From: CAVORB01 sp963698495
Lineage (GTDB): Bacteria; Pseudomonadota; Gammaproteobacteria; Chromatiales; Chromatiaceae
DNA length: 64,000 nt
Assembly: GCA_963698495.1 (NCBI GenBank)
Contig: CAVORB010000018.1
Span: 37,623-101,622, forward strand
Direction: 5' to 3'
Below the pieces are notes generated by a model. It made no database searches. It was not told the DNA's origin and saw nothing but the letters and a program-made list of their open reading frames with translations. Below, piece after piece: positions 1-9,130 of this stretch. Numbering within the stretch: position 1 is the first letter of the stretch; every line of letters starts with the position of its first letter. The position numbers were made by a program, and so were the translations under genes.

Positions 1-1581
1 GCCTGGCAGCATGGCGGCGATGGGGCCAGGAAGTTTCTGGACGAGCTGCTCATCTGGCGCGAGCTTGCGTTCAATTTCTGCTTCTTCACCGATGATCCCG
101 AGGTTGTGGCGGCCCTGCCCGAGTGGGCGAGGGCAACGCTCCAAGATCATTTAGAGGACCCGCGACCGAAGATTTTCGATCCGGAGACGCTCGCCCGATC
201 GCGGTCCGGCGACGACCTCTGGGACCTCGCGCAGACCTCGCTGCGCGTCCACGGCGAGCTGCACAACAATCTGCGCATGACCTGGGCCAAGGCGATCGTT
301 CCCTGGCGGCCAGACCCGGCGAGCGCACTCGCGACGCTGGTCGAGCTCAATCACCGCTTTGCGCTGGACGGTTCGGATCCGAATTCGTACGGCGGCCTCT
401 TGTGGACGCTCGGTCTGTTCGACCGCCCGTTCCCGGACGCGCCCGTTACGGGAAGGCTGAGGGGCCGATCCACGAAGTCCCACGCGCGCCGGCTGGATCT
501 GGATCGCTACCGGCGTCGGATCATCCAGCCGAGCACAGGCCGCGTCATGCGCGTGGCCGTCATCGGGGCGGGAATCGCCGGCCTCACCGCGGCTCGTACC
601 CTGCAGGACCAGGGTCACATGGTCACCGTGTTCGAGAAGTCGCGCGGTCCGGGTGGCCGAGCGGCAACCCGGCGGATCAACGAGCTCCAGTTCGATCACG
701 GCGCACAGTACTTCACCGCGCGGGACCCCGCCTTTCGGCGAGCGGTGGCGGCCTGGCGCGAACGCGGCCTGGTAATGACTTGGCACGGCCGCATCGGCCG
801 CGTGGGCCATGACGGGATCACGCCAGAGGAGTACAAGCAGGAGCGCTTCGTCGGCGTTCCGGCAATGAATGCAATCGGCAAGCACCTGGCGGAGGACTTG
901 ACGATCCACACCGGCGTGCGTGTCGCTCCGCCGCAGCGGTCCCATGGCGAGTGGAGATTGCGGAGCGAGACCGGTGAGACGCTCGGAGGCTTCGATCTGC
1001 TCGTGGTTGCCGTTCCGGCGCCGCAGGCCCACGCGCTGCTGACCTCCGGCGCTCCCAAACTCGCCGCACGGGTGGCATCCATCCGGTACGCGCCGGCTTG
1101 GACCCTGTTGCTCGCCTTCGACACCGAATACACACTGCCTTACGACGGCCTCTTCTTCGATGGCGACGAGATCGGTTGGGCGGCGCGCGACGGCAGCAAG
1201 CCGGGTCGATCGGGGAACACCTGGGTCATTCATGCTGCACCGGCGTGGACGCGCACGCGGTGCGACGAGCCGACAGAAGCAGTCGCCAGGGAGCTGCGTG
1301 AGGCATTTGCCGACAGGGTCGAATTGGACAGGACCGACCTTGTTGCGCAGACCGCGCACCTCTGGCGCTATTCGCTGGTCGAGAATCCACTCGAGGCAGG
1401 CGCCCTTTGGGATCCCGATCTCGGGCTTGGCCTGTGCGGCGATTGGTGTCAGGGCGCGCGCATCGAGGGTGCCTTCCTGAGCGGGCAGGCAGTCGCCGGA
1501 CGGATACTCGGCTACCTGGCCGAGTTCAGCGCGAGCAAGTTCGAAACGGTGGCCCCGGCACGCGTCGCCGACACAGCGTAG
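1..1581 (+). CDS. Class II-type photolyase C-terminal half fused to an FAD-dependent amine-oxidase-like domain (5' partial)
   Basis: The frame is open from base 1, so the start lies upstream. The first ~180 codons resemble the FAD-binding half of a class II CPD photolyase, with FLDELLIWRELAFNFC, LHNNLRMTWAK and DGSDPNSYGG. The photolyase family normally ends about where the codons near 525 lie. At ATG 547 the same frame runs without a stop into a second protein with an N-terminal dinucleotide fold (GAGIAGLTAARTL, then GPGGRAATRR) and a C-terminal GLCGDWC FAD-contact motif, as in renalase-like oxidoreductases. Photolyases repair UV pyrimidine dimers with light and reduced FAD. The role of the second domain is unknown; supplying reduced flavin is only a guess. 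The fusion could be real or caused by an indel that removed a stop, given other frame breaks in this window. Confidence 0.75.
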   Translation, partial: AWQHGGDGARKFLDELLIWRELAFNFCFFTDDPEVVAALPEWARATLQDHLEDPRPKIFDPETLARSRSGDDLWDLAQTSLRVHGELHNNLRMTWAKAIVPWRPDPASALATLVELNHRFALDGSDPNSYGGLLWTLGLFDRPFPDAPVTGRLRGRSTKSHARRLDLDRYRRRIIQPSTGRVMRVAVIGAGIAGLTAARTLQDQGHMVTVFEKSRGPGGRAATRRINELQFDHGAQYFTARDPAFRRAVAAWRERGLVMTWHGRIGRVGHDGITPEEYKQERFVGVPAMNAIGKHLAEDLTIHTGVRVAPPQRSHGEWRLRSETGETLGGFDLLVVAVPAPQAHALLTSGAPKLAARVASIRYAPAWTLLLAFDTEYTLPYDGLFFDGDEIGWAARDGSKPGRSGNTWVIHAAPAWTRTRCDEPTEAVARELREAFADRVELDRTDLVAQTAHLWRYSLVENPLEAGALWDPDLGLGLCGDWCQGARIEGAFLSGQAVAGRILGYLAEFSASKFETVAPARVADTA

Positions 1582-1648
1582 CCGTGGCACGCGAAACTGA
1601 TAACCGCCGCACCCAACTCCAGAGAAATGCCGAACGGAGGTCAATGAA

Positions 1649-2198
1649 ATGCAATCCGACGATGACCGGCTCGCCGAACGTCTCTGGCGGCACCGTGGCC
1701 AAACCCGGCCCGCATTCGCGATCGAGCCGCGCCAGGATCAGGAATCCGTTTGGGACTACCCACGCCCACCGATACTTGTGCGGGACCCACGCCTGATCGA
1801 TGTGCGCGCGGGCGAGGTCGTGGTCGCGAGCACCCGGCGGTCCGTGCGCATCCTCGAGACAGCCAGTCCGCCGACTTTCTACTTGCCACGGGAGGATGTC
1901 CACATGGATCTGCTACGACCTGCGGTCGGAGGGACGTTCTGCGAATGGAAAGGACAAGCCAGCTACTTCGACGCAATCATCGGGGATGAAGTCATCGAGA
2001 AAGCGGCCTGGACATACGAGCGGCCTTTCCCTGCATTCGCCGAGATCGCGGGGCATATCAGCTTCTACCCAGGGCGGATCGACTGTTACGTCGATGGCGG
2101 CCGCGTCCGGACCACAGGTTGGCGGATTCTACGGCGGCTGGATCACTGACGAAATCGTCGGCCCCTTCAAGGGCGAGCCGGGAACGGGAAGCTGGTGA
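1649..2198 (+). CDS. DUF427 domain protein, frameshifted near its 3' end
   Basis: The ORF from ATG 1649 reads as a DUF427 protein: ESVWDYPRPP, ILETASPPTFYLP, GTFCEWKGQASYFD and CYVDGGRVR. It then leaves frame and stops at 2149. In the next frame the expected C-terminus follows: GGFYGGWITDEIVGPFKG and a TGA at 2196-2198. Removing one G at about 2108-2109 joins the two parts as VRPQVGGFYGGW. The restored stop overlaps the ATG of the next gene (TGATG), which supports 2198 as the true end. DUF427 proteins are small and of unknown biochemical function; in several genomes they lie near photolyases and flavoproteins, as here. The break is either a one-base assembly error or a recent mutation. Confidence 0.85.
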
Positions 2199-2656
2199 TG
2201 CGGCGTCAACTGATCCTTGGATTTGTCCTGTTCTGCGGGGCGGCAGGTCATGCGCCGGCATATGATCTGAGTCAGCACGAGTGGAGGCATCGACTGCTGT
2301 TCCTGGTGGCGCCTGAAGCCGAGGATGCGGATCTCAAAATGCGGCAACGCGAAATTGCGATACGACCTGAGGCCGTGCTCGATCGCGATGTCCTCGTGTT
2401 CCAGCTTCTTCCTGACCAGGGGTCCCTCGGAGAAACCGCGCTGTCTGCGGAAGCCGTGCGAGACTTGCGCACGCAGCTGGGTGTGGCCGCAGACGACCGC
2501 CTCGTGATCCTGATCGGCAAGGACGGGGGGATCAAAAGGCGAGCCGAGCTGGATATCGATCTGCGCGAAATCTTCCTGCAGATCGACGCCATGCCGATGC
2601 GGCGCGAAGAGATGCGCACCAAGTCGGAGGCAGGCGTTCCCGTGACATTACCCTGA
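2198..2656 (+). CDS. DUF4174 family exported protein
   Basis: This ~152-residue protein starts at ATG 2198, overlapping the stop of the DUF427 gene; a GTG three bases upstream is the alternative start. The N-terminus (MRRQLILGFVLFCGAAGHAPAYD) is a signal peptide ending near APA. The mature part has the DUF4174 pattern: the HEWRHRLLFLVAP segment, RDVLVFQL, and LVILIGKDGGIKRR followed by a run ending PMRREEM. This resembles a small thioredoxin-like fold without an obvious CXXC. Function is unknown. It is likely co-transcribed with the upstream photolyase/DUF427 genes because spacing is nil. Confidence 0.75.
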   Translation: MRRQLILGFVLFCGAAGHAPAYDLSQHEWRHRLLFLVAPEAEDADLKMRQREIAIRPEAVLDRDVLVFQLLPDQGSLGETALSAEAVRDLRTQLGVAADDRLVILIGKDGGIKRRAELDIDLREIFLQIDAMPMRREEMRTKSEAGVPVTLP

Positions 2657-3000
2657 TCGCTACGGATCTATCGCTCCAGAAAAATTTGATGCATTCCAGC
2701 AGTATCGAAAGGGGCATAGTCCTATGATGGCGTCATCCATACGATGTGATCGCACCCGAGATTGAATCGTGTCGAACCTTCGGCGGCCGCACTGCTCGCT
2801 CGACCTCGTCTTATGCCACTCCACGCGGCCTTCAGGAATGGGAGCTTTGCATCATCAAGAAGTTCGTATATTCGGACGAACCCGCCGGTGAGGTGACGGG
2901 CTGCCGTTCGCAAGCCGCCGCCCCATAAGGCTTCGGAACCAGGAGCACATGAGGGACTTGGCCGATACTCGAATCGGCCAACTTGGAGGACGGGCACGCA
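2657..3000. other. Gene-less interval between two convergent genes
   Basis: This 344-base stretch lies between the ends of the DUF4174 gene (plus) and the AraC gene (minus). Both strands give only short ORFs without recognisable motifs, and I see no clear terminator. Its first ~130 bases are somewhat richer in A+T than the surroundings. Confidence 0.5.
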
Positions 3001-3963
3001 CTATCGGCTGGGGGCTCGCCGGAGTGTCTCGGAGGGGGCCTCGCCGAACGCACGCCGATAGTCCGCGGCGAAGTGGCCGAGATGCCAGAAGCCGAGCGCG
3101 GCGGATGCGTCCCCGACCGTTTCCTCGCCTTGATCCGCGCGGAGCAGCCGGTTGCGCACGGCGGCGAGGCGGCGCGCTTTCAGGAAGGCGGCGGGCGTGA
3201 GGCCGAACCGTTCTCGGAACGCGTACTGGAGCGTCCGCTCGCCAACCCGGCCGATTTCGCACAACCTGGAGGATGACAGATCCCACCAGTCCCCCTGCTC
3301 GATGCGCTCCAGGCAACGCCGCATCGCCAGGTCCCTGTCGCGCATCGAAGGGCCGGGCCGAGTGCGATCGACCATGGCTGTCTGCCAGGCGACAACCAGA
3401 TCCTCCACCAAGCGTCGGGCCGCGGGAGATCCGCCGGATCCGGCCGTGGTTCTGAGTGAGTGAAGCCCCTGACGTAGTGAGACGAGGCGACTCGGGGCCG
3501 GACGAAAGGTCTCCGCACGCAGGCGTTTTGGCGGCAGCACCAACCCAAAGCGTTCGCAGACGGCGGCGACAGTTTCCTCTGTCACGGAAATGGTGAAGAC
3601 CTCGAAGTCGGGACCGGAGATGCTGTGCAGCTCGCTTCCGACAGGAAATACCAGCACGGTAGTGGAGTCCACGTCCCGTCCGCGCCACCAGAGACGGCGC
3701 ATACGCGGCGCGAGCACGACGAAGGTATAGGCGCCGGCCGGGGGCGCACCTCTCTGCTCGATGGTTGTGGAGATCCTGCCGTACCCGACTTCGCACAGCC
3801 TGTAGCGCCGCTGGTCGATCACGCCTACGCGTTCCAATCCCTTCGCCGCCCCGAGCGGCTGGAAGTCCAGATCCCACGAGCGCACGGTGTCGCACATCTG
3901 CTCGACATCGGCGAACTCGGCCCTGAGCAGCTGGACCGGTAGTTGAGAGATTAGCTGTGCCAT
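3001..3963 (-). CDS. AraC family transcriptional regulator
   Basis: This 320-residue protein has an unrecognised N-terminal sensor region (~1-210) and a C-terminal AraC/XylS double helix-turn-helix (~215-315). The second HTH shows the family signature GFWHLGHFAADYRRAFGEAPSETL. The first HTH includes CEIGRVGERTLQYAFRERFG. The layout resembles OruR/EutR-type regulators. It is transcribed away from the sulfatase gene, with 150 bases between the two start codons, so it probably controls that operon from the shared region. The ligand is unknown. Confidence 0.85.
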   Translation of the reverse strand: MAQLISQLPVQLLRAEFADVEQMCDTVRSWDLDFQPLGAAKGLERVGVIDQRRYRLCEVGYGRISTTIEQRGAPPAGAYTFVVLAPRMRRLWWRGRDVDSTTVLVFPVGSELHSISGPDFEVFTISVTEETVAAVCERFGLVLPPKRLRAETFRPAPSRLVSLRQGLHSLRTTAGSGGSPAARRLVEDLVVAWQTAMVDRTRPGPSMRDRDLAMRRCLERIEQGDWWDLSSSRLCEIGRVGERTLQYAFRERFGLTPAAFLKARRLAAVRNRLLRADQGEETVGDASAALGFWHLGHFAADYRRAFGEAPSETLRRAPSR

Positions 3964-4113
3964 TTTCCGAAAGTTGCGGTTTTCGGATCACGCTTCAACC
4001 GACTGATCCCTAGTCTATGCGTTCCAAACGGGCTCTGTCATCGGGGCACGGCTGCTCGTCGACGCCCGGTAGAGACCGAGTCCGTGGACAACCAACGCTG
4101 GAGGTTCCCAAGC

Positions 4114-5859
4114 ATGGCGAAGACATCGAAACACCGCTTGAAGCGCTGCACCGCGGCAGCGACGCTCCTCGGTTGCGCGGCTTTGCCCGCCATGGCCGAA
4201 AACCAGATCGTCCACGACGCCGAGTACTACGTGCTCGAGGCCCAGCACGGCGAGCGTTGGGCCGCGGAGGATAAGACACTCGACCAGAAGCTGTTGGAAC
4301 TGCGTGAGAAGTACGGCCGACCGCCGAACATCATCCACATCATGTGGGACGACACCGCCTTCGGCGACGTCGGCATCCCCGAGCTGCAAAAGGTGCGCGG
4401 ACTGGAGACGCCGAACATCAACCGAATGGCCGAGGACGGCATCCTGTTCACCCGCATGTACACCGAGGTCGGCTGCACACCCAGCCGCGCGGCATCGGCA
4501 ACCGGCCGCCATCCCGTGCGCAACGGCATGTATAACATCGGCATGCTGCTGGAGAGTCACGGCATCCGCGACGAGGAGGTCACCATCGCCGAGGTGCTCT
4601 CGGAGGCGGGCTATGCGACCGCCTTCCACGGCAAGTGGCACCTCGGCGACATCGAGCAGAGCTACCCGCACAACCAGGGCTTCGACGAGGCCTTCTTCAC
4701 CGGCTACAACCAGATCCTGTCGCTCTGGACACGAGTCGGCGAGGGTGCGAATGCCACCATGGGGCTCTACGAGGACGTGCTGCCCGAAGACCCGTACAAG
4801 CTCGACGACACCTTTGTCACCAAAGGCTGGATCCAGGTCGCGGAGGGCGTCAAGGGCGACCAGGCCCGGCAATGGGGCGACAACAGCTACGAGAACTACC
4901 TCAAGATCGATCCCGAGGCCCAGCGCCGAACGCTGGAGTTCATCGAGCGCCAGGCCAAGGCCGGCAAGCCTTTCTACGTCGCCAACTGGCCGATGATGGC
5001 GAGCTTCCTCCCGAACCCGCCCCAGAAGTGCTCGGTGTCTCGCAGCCTCCTGCAGAATGGCCTGCAGTGCAACGTCGACCCCTTCATCGGTGCGGTGATG
5101 GCCAAGCTCGAGGAGTTGGGCATCGCAGAAAACACAATCGTCATCGCGATGGCCGACAACGGCCCAATGTCGCACAACCCGCCACCGGGGACCGGCTTCA
5201 CCGAGACCATCTTCCGCGGCGGCAAGGGCGACTTCCTGGAAGGCGGGGCGCGCGTGCCGGCCTTCGCCTGGTGGCCCGGCGTGATCGGCCCCGGGCAGAT
5301 CGTCGGCGACATCATCCACGAGACCGATCTGTTCACCACCTTCGCCCGACTCGGTGGCGCTACACAGTACGTCCCGACCGATCGGATCATCGACGGTGTC
5401 GACCAGACCGCGCTGCTGCTGAACGGCGACACCCACAGCCGGCGTGACTACGTCTTCATCTACGCCGGTCCGAAGCTGGGCGCTACGGTGAAGGGCAACT
5501 ACAAGCGCCACTGGATCTCGCCGGACCCGGCCGGCGAGGCAAGCGGTATCCCGGCCGCGTTCTACTTTCTGCCGTCGGATACGCGCGAGCGCAAGCCGAT
5601 GCTGACGAACCTGATCCATCTCAAGCGGCCGTTCAACCGAATGCTCCTTCGCCACGAACTGTGGAAGCAGAAGTACCCGGATAGCCCTGAGCTCCATGGG
5701 ATGCCCTGGACCGGCTTGGTCAATCCATCCCCGGAGATCCAGGCCCTGGCAAAGCCGCAGATCGACCTCTCGAAGCTGCCGTTCGATCCGCTGGAGTATG
5801 TGGAGCACCTGGATGAGCTGCCCTTCGAGCCGGCCATGGACCCGGACCTGGGACAGTAA
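4114..5859 (+). CDS. Secreted type I sulfatase (arylsulfatase family)
   Basis: This 581-residue protein starts at ATG 4114, with a GGAGG-type ribosome site 9 bases upstream; a GTG at 4084 is less likely because it would bury the signal peptide. Residues 1-29 form a signal peptide ending PAMA. The catalytic sulfatase signature CTPSRAASATGR starts at Cys121, which would have to be converted to formylglycine. Upstream WDDTAFGD gives the metal-binding aspartates; HGKWHLGD and MADNGPM are further sulfatase motifs. The enzyme would hydrolyse a sulfate ester in the periplasm. No formylglycine-generating enzyme is encoded in this window. It heads a plus-strand cluster with a porin-like protein, a phosphatase and a binding protein. 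Confidence 0.9.
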   Translation: MAKTSKHRLKRCTAAATLLGCAALPAMAENQIVHDAEYYVLEAQHGERWAAEDKTLDQKLLELREKYGRPPNIIHIMWDDTAFGDVGIPELQKVRGLETPNINRMAEDGILFTRMYTEVGCTPSRAASATGRHPVRNGMYNIGMLLESHGIRDEEVTIAEVLSEAGYATAFHGKWHLGDIEQSYPHNQGFDEAFFTGYNQILSLWTRVGEGANATMGLYEDVLPEDPYKLDDTFVTKGWIQVAEGVKGDQARQWGDNSYENYLKIDPEAQRRTLEFIERQAKAGKPFYVANWPMMASFLPNPPQKCSVSRSLLQNGLQCNVDPFIGAVMAKLEELGIAENTIVIAMADNGPMSHNPPPGTGFTETIFRGGKGDFLEGGARVPAFAWWPGVIGPGQIVGDIIHETDLFTTFARLGGATQYVPTDRIIDGVDQTALLLNGDTHSRRDYVFIYAGPKLGATVKGNYKRHWISPDPAGEASGIPAAFYFLPSDTRERKPMLTNLIHLKRPFNRMLLRHELWKQKYPDSPELHGMPWTGLVNPSPEIQALAKPQIDLSKLPFDPLEYVEHLDELPFEPAMDPDLGQ

Positions 5860-5863
5860 GCCT

Positions 5864-6729
5864 ATGGGTGCGTCCAGGCGGATCTCGCTGTTCGCGGCGC
5901 TCCTGACGCTGGCGGCGGCCATCGGGCCGCCGCCGGTGCTCGCCGACGGGGAGCAGGACCTCGCCAAGCAATCCCAGAATCCGGTGGGCGACGTCGTCAG
6001 CCTGCCGTTCGAGAACAATGTGCTCTTCGGCATCGGGCCATCCGACTCACACGCCTACCTGCTCAATCTGAAGCCGGTCTATCCGCGTCCGCCTCGGTAA
6101 GCTGAACCTGATCAATCGGCTCATCCTGCCGGTCATCTACGCGGAGGGGCAGGACGTCGACGTTGATGGAGGAGCAGAGCCAGTTGCTCGGGTTCGGCGG
6201 TGAGACTGCGCTGGGCAACGGCAGCGCCTTCGGCCTCGGCGACACCACCTACCAGGCCTTCTTCTCGCCGGCAAGGCCGGGGAAGCTGATCTGGGGCGTC
6301 GGCCCCGCGTTCGTGTTCCCCACCGCCACCGAGAGCCGTTTCGCGAGCGACAAATGGTCCGCGGGCATCTCCGCGGTCGCCCTGGCCATGCCGGGCCGAT
6401 GGGTGGTCGGCATGCTCGTGCAGAACGTCTGGTCGGTCGCCGGCGATGGCAGCGCGGAGGACGTCAACAGCTTCATGGTGCAGCCCTTCGCCAACTACAA
6501 CATGGACGGGGGCTGGTACCTGAACACGTCACCGGTGATTACGGCGAACTGGGAGGCCGACAGCGGCGATCGATGGACCGTGCCCTTGGGTCTTGGGATC
6601 GGCCGGCTCGTCCGGCACGGCACCCAGCCCGTCGACTACCGCCTGGCCGCCTACTCGAACGTGGTGCGACCCAGGTTCGCGTCGGACTGGAGCCTTCAGC
6701 TGACCATCAAGCTGCTTTTCCCAAAGTAG
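5864..6729 (+). CDS. Outer-membrane channel-like protein linked to sulfatase, with two frameshifts
   Basis: The gene starts at ATG 5864, five bases after the sulfatase stop. It has a signal peptide ending VLADG, then DLAKQSQNPVGDVVSLPF, typical of outer-membrane proteins often labelled transporter or neuromedin U. The frame breaks near 6086 (one extra base before VRLGKLNLINRLILPVIY) and near 6158 (one extra base before MEEQSQLLGFGG). It then runs to 6729 with GLGDTTYQAFFSP, PGKLIWGVGPAF and a C-terminal beta-strand. Removing two bases gives ~287 residues, the family's usual length. The gene probably encodes a beta-barrel for substrate entry. The breaks may be assembly errors; if real, the gene is dead. 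Confidence 0.75.
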
Positions 6730-6805
6730 GTACCCGCAGAGAAAAGACCGCTCGGGACCCGGTCCCGGTCCCTTCCGCCGCGCTGAAACCAAAAGGTCCG
6801 TTCAT

Positions 6806-7684
6806 ATGTTCAATCTACGCAATCTACTTACCGTCGGTCTGGTCGCGCTGACCGCCACAGGTTCGGTCCAGGCGGCCGAGGACCAGCGCCACGTCCCCCT
6901 CGACGGCCAGAGCAACTTCCGCGATCTCGGCGGCTACGAGACTGTCGACGGTCGCCAGGTGAAGTGGGGCGAGGTGTTCCGCTCTGGGGAGCTTCCGAGG
7001 CTGAGCGACGCTGATGTCGATCGCCTCGGGTCCCTGGGGGTCCGCACCGTCTTCAACTTCCTGACGCCTGCCGAGATCGAGCAGAGGGGCGACGACCGCC
7101 TGCCCGAGGGCGTCCAGGAGATCGCGGCGCCGATTGCCGGCGCTGAAGACGAGCTTGTCTTGGTGGTGCTGGAGGCGCGCAAGACCGGCAACTTCTCCGC
7201 TATTCCGCCTGAACTCAATGCCGATATCCATCGCATCCTCGTGAAAGATGCCAAGGGAGAGTACGCGGCTTTGCTGCGCGCGGCCGCGGATCCGGCCAAC
7301 CGGCCGCTGGTCTTCCATTGCTCCCACGGCGTGCACCGGACCGGAACGGCGGCGGCGATCCTGCTCTCCGCGCTCGGCGTCCCCTGGGAGACCGTGCGGG
7401 AGGACTATCTGCTGTCCAATGTATATCGAGCCAAAGAGATCGACAGACGCCTGGCCGAGCTGAGGGACCTCGCGGCGGAGAACCAGGGGGTGCTTCCCGA
7501 GTCCGTCGACACCACTAACATGGAGGCCTTCTACCGGCTCCAGGGTGCGTACATCGACGCATCACTCGAGGCAGCCGTCGAGAAGTACGGATCGATGCAG
7601 GCTTACATCCGTGAAGGCCTGGGACTCACCGACGACGAGATCAAGGAGCTGCGCGATCAGCTTCTCGTTTCGCCTGCCGATTGA
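6806..7684 (+). CDS. Exported protein-tyrosine-type phosphatase (DSP/Y_phosphatase3 family)
   Basis: This 292-residue protein has a signal peptide (cleavage near VQAAE). The start of the mature domain, SNFRDLGGYET, followed by VFRSGEL, is typical of the tyrosine/serine phosphatase family related to Mycobacterium PtpB. The phosphatase loop is HCSHGVHRTGTAAA, with nucleophile Cys172 and Arg178 (C-X5-R). It would remove phosphate from a protein, lipid or small molecule in the periplasm; the substrate is not visible from sequence. It lies 76 bases after the porin gene and 34 bases before the binding-protein gene, so it is likely part of the same operon as the sulfatase. Confidence 0.85.
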   Translation: MFNLRNLLTVGLVALTATGSVQAAEDQRHVPLDGQSNFRDLGGYETVDGRQVKWGEVFRSGELPRLSDADVDRLGSLGVRTVFNFLTPAEIEQRGDDRLPEGVQEIAAPIAGAEDELVLVVLEARKTGNFSAIPPELNADIHRILVKDAKGEYAALLRAAADPANRPLVFHCSHGVHRTGTAAAILLSALGVPWETVREDYLLSNVYRAKEIDRRLAELRDLAAENQGVLPESVDTTNMEAFYRLQGAYIDASLEAAVEKYGSMQAYIREGLGLTDDEIKELRDQLLVSPAD

Positions 7685-7718
7685 CCACGATATTTCTCGC
7701 CAGACGGAGGAAACTCCC

Positions 7719-8843
7719 ATGAACGAATCCCGCCGCGGTTTTCTCCGGCTCAGCGCCCTGGCCGGGGCGACCCTGGCGGCCGGCACCGTTCCCGGCATCG
7801 GCGCAGCGCGTGAGACAGGGCAGGGCGGCGCTGATTCAGTGGCGCTCGACCTAAGCATCTCCGGATACGAGTACGACCATGTCCGCGCGCTCATCGACGG
7901 CCGCGTGGAGGTGGAAGGCTGTAACCTGAGGTTCCAGCCCGGGAAGATCGGAGATCTGAACACCCACGTTTTTTCCGGTCCGCGAACCCTGGACGTGACG
8001 GAGATCGGCCTGTCGCCCTTCATGCTGGCCTATGCCAACGACGACTTCCGCGCCTACTCCCTGATCCCCGTTTTCCCCTTGCGCCTGTTCCGGCACAAGA
8101 GCGTCTTTATCCACGCCGACCGGGGCATCGAACGGCCAGAGCACCTGAAGGGCAAGCGGGTTGGCACACCCGGGTACTCTTCTACGTCCCTGGCATGGAT
8201 TCGCGGCTTCATGCAGCACGAGTACGGTGTGAGTCCCGAGGACGTCGAGTGGGTCGTGTCGGCGGTGGACTCGTCCGCAAAAGACGCCGGAAGGGCCTCC
8301 GCGCAGGAGCAGATCCTGCCGGAGGGCATTTCCATCACGGTGGGTCCCGAGGGTAAGGACGAATCGGATCTGCTCCTCGACGGCGACGTGGACGCGCTGT
8401 TCCATGCGGCCGAGCCGAAGGCGTTCACGGAGGGCAACCCCAAGGTCAGGCGGCTCTTCGCGGACCCGAGAGCAACGGAGCGCGAGTACTTCGCCCGCAC
8501 CGGGATCTTCCCGATCATGCACGCGGTCGCCATACGCAACGATTTGATCGATGCACATCCGTGGCTCCCAAAAGCGGTGTTCGAGGCCTACTCCCAGGCC
8601 AAGCAGCTACACTACGAGGCCATGCGCATGCAGTGGTTTCTGGGTACCCTCCCATGGTTTGGTCAGGAGCTCGACGAGACGCGGCGGTTGATGGGCGAGA
8701 ACTTCTGGCCTTACGGGGTCGAAGCCAACGAGAAGACCCTGAACGCGCTGTTTCAATATTCCTACGAGCAGGGACTTGCGAAGAAGAGGTTGACGATCGA
8801 AGAGCTTTTCCACCCCGCGACACTGGGACTGAGCGATACATAG
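7719..8843 (+). CDS. Tat-exported solute-binding-like protein (4,5-dihydroxyphthalate decarboxylase/THI5-like family)
   Basis: ATG 7719 has a CGGAGG ribosome site 8 bases upstream and gives 374 residues. The N-terminus carries a twin-arginine signal (SRRGFLRLSALAG) and an Ala-rich cleavage region. The rest resembles the ABC-substrate-binding fold often annotated as 4,5-dihydroxyphthalate decarboxylase: ISGYEYDHVRALIDGRVEVEG, FRHKSVFIHADRGI, GKRVGTPGYSSTS and GIFPIMHAVAIRNDLI. No permease or ATPase is adjacent, so it may work with a transporter elsewhere or act as an enzyme. The context suggests a product or co-substrate of the sulfatase. It is the last gene of the cluster. Confidence 0.75.
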   Translation: MNESRRGFLRLSALAGATLAAGTVPGIGAARETGQGGADSVALDLSISGYEYDHVRALIDGRVEVEGCNLRFQPGKIGDLNTHVFSGPRTLDVTEIGLSPFMLAYANDDFRAYSLIPVFPLRLFRHKSVFIHADRGIERPEHLKGKRVGTPGYSSTSLAWIRGFMQHEYGVSPEDVEWVVSAVDSSAKDAGRASAQEQILPEGISITVGPEGKDESDLLLDGDVDALFHAAEPKAFTEGNPKVRRLFADPRATEREYFARTGIFPIMHAVAIRNDLIDAHPWLPKAVFEAYSQAKQLHYEAMRMQWFLGTLPWFGQELDETRRLMGENFWPYGVEANEKTLNALFQYSYEQGLAKKRLTIEELFHPATLGLSDT

Positions 8844-9130
8844 TGACGGCGAACACCGAGCGTCCCTTCAGCGGCTCCCACGTCGAACGGCTCTTGGGAT
8901 CTATTGCCGCGGCGAGAAGACAAACGAGGGCGCCGTCCGGCGGCCATCCTGCAGTAGGGGCATGATCAACACGCGCACAACGTCGGAAGTGACGGTAGGG
9001 CTCGCCTGGTGCCGGACCGAGCGAGGGTGCCCACCCCGAGCTTTTCGTTGTACGCACTAACCGAGAAAGCTACCATTTACGCGCTCGTCTGAAGCACAGG
9101 CTAGATACCTCATCCGATAACGTTGCATCG

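Noticed and set aside
151..1644. Long minus-strand ORF opposite the photolyase/FAD gene
   Set aside because: It mirrors the third codon positions of a clearly conserved plus-strand protein and has no recognisable domain.
4015..6033. 672-codon minus-strand ORF opposite the sulfatase
   Set aside because: High G+C shadow frame; the plus strand carries complete sulfatase motifs.
9060..9130. Possible Zur box before the zinc operon
   Set aside because: GATAACGTTGCATC has only weak dyad symmetry and does not fit the GTTATANNATAAC-type pattern well enough.
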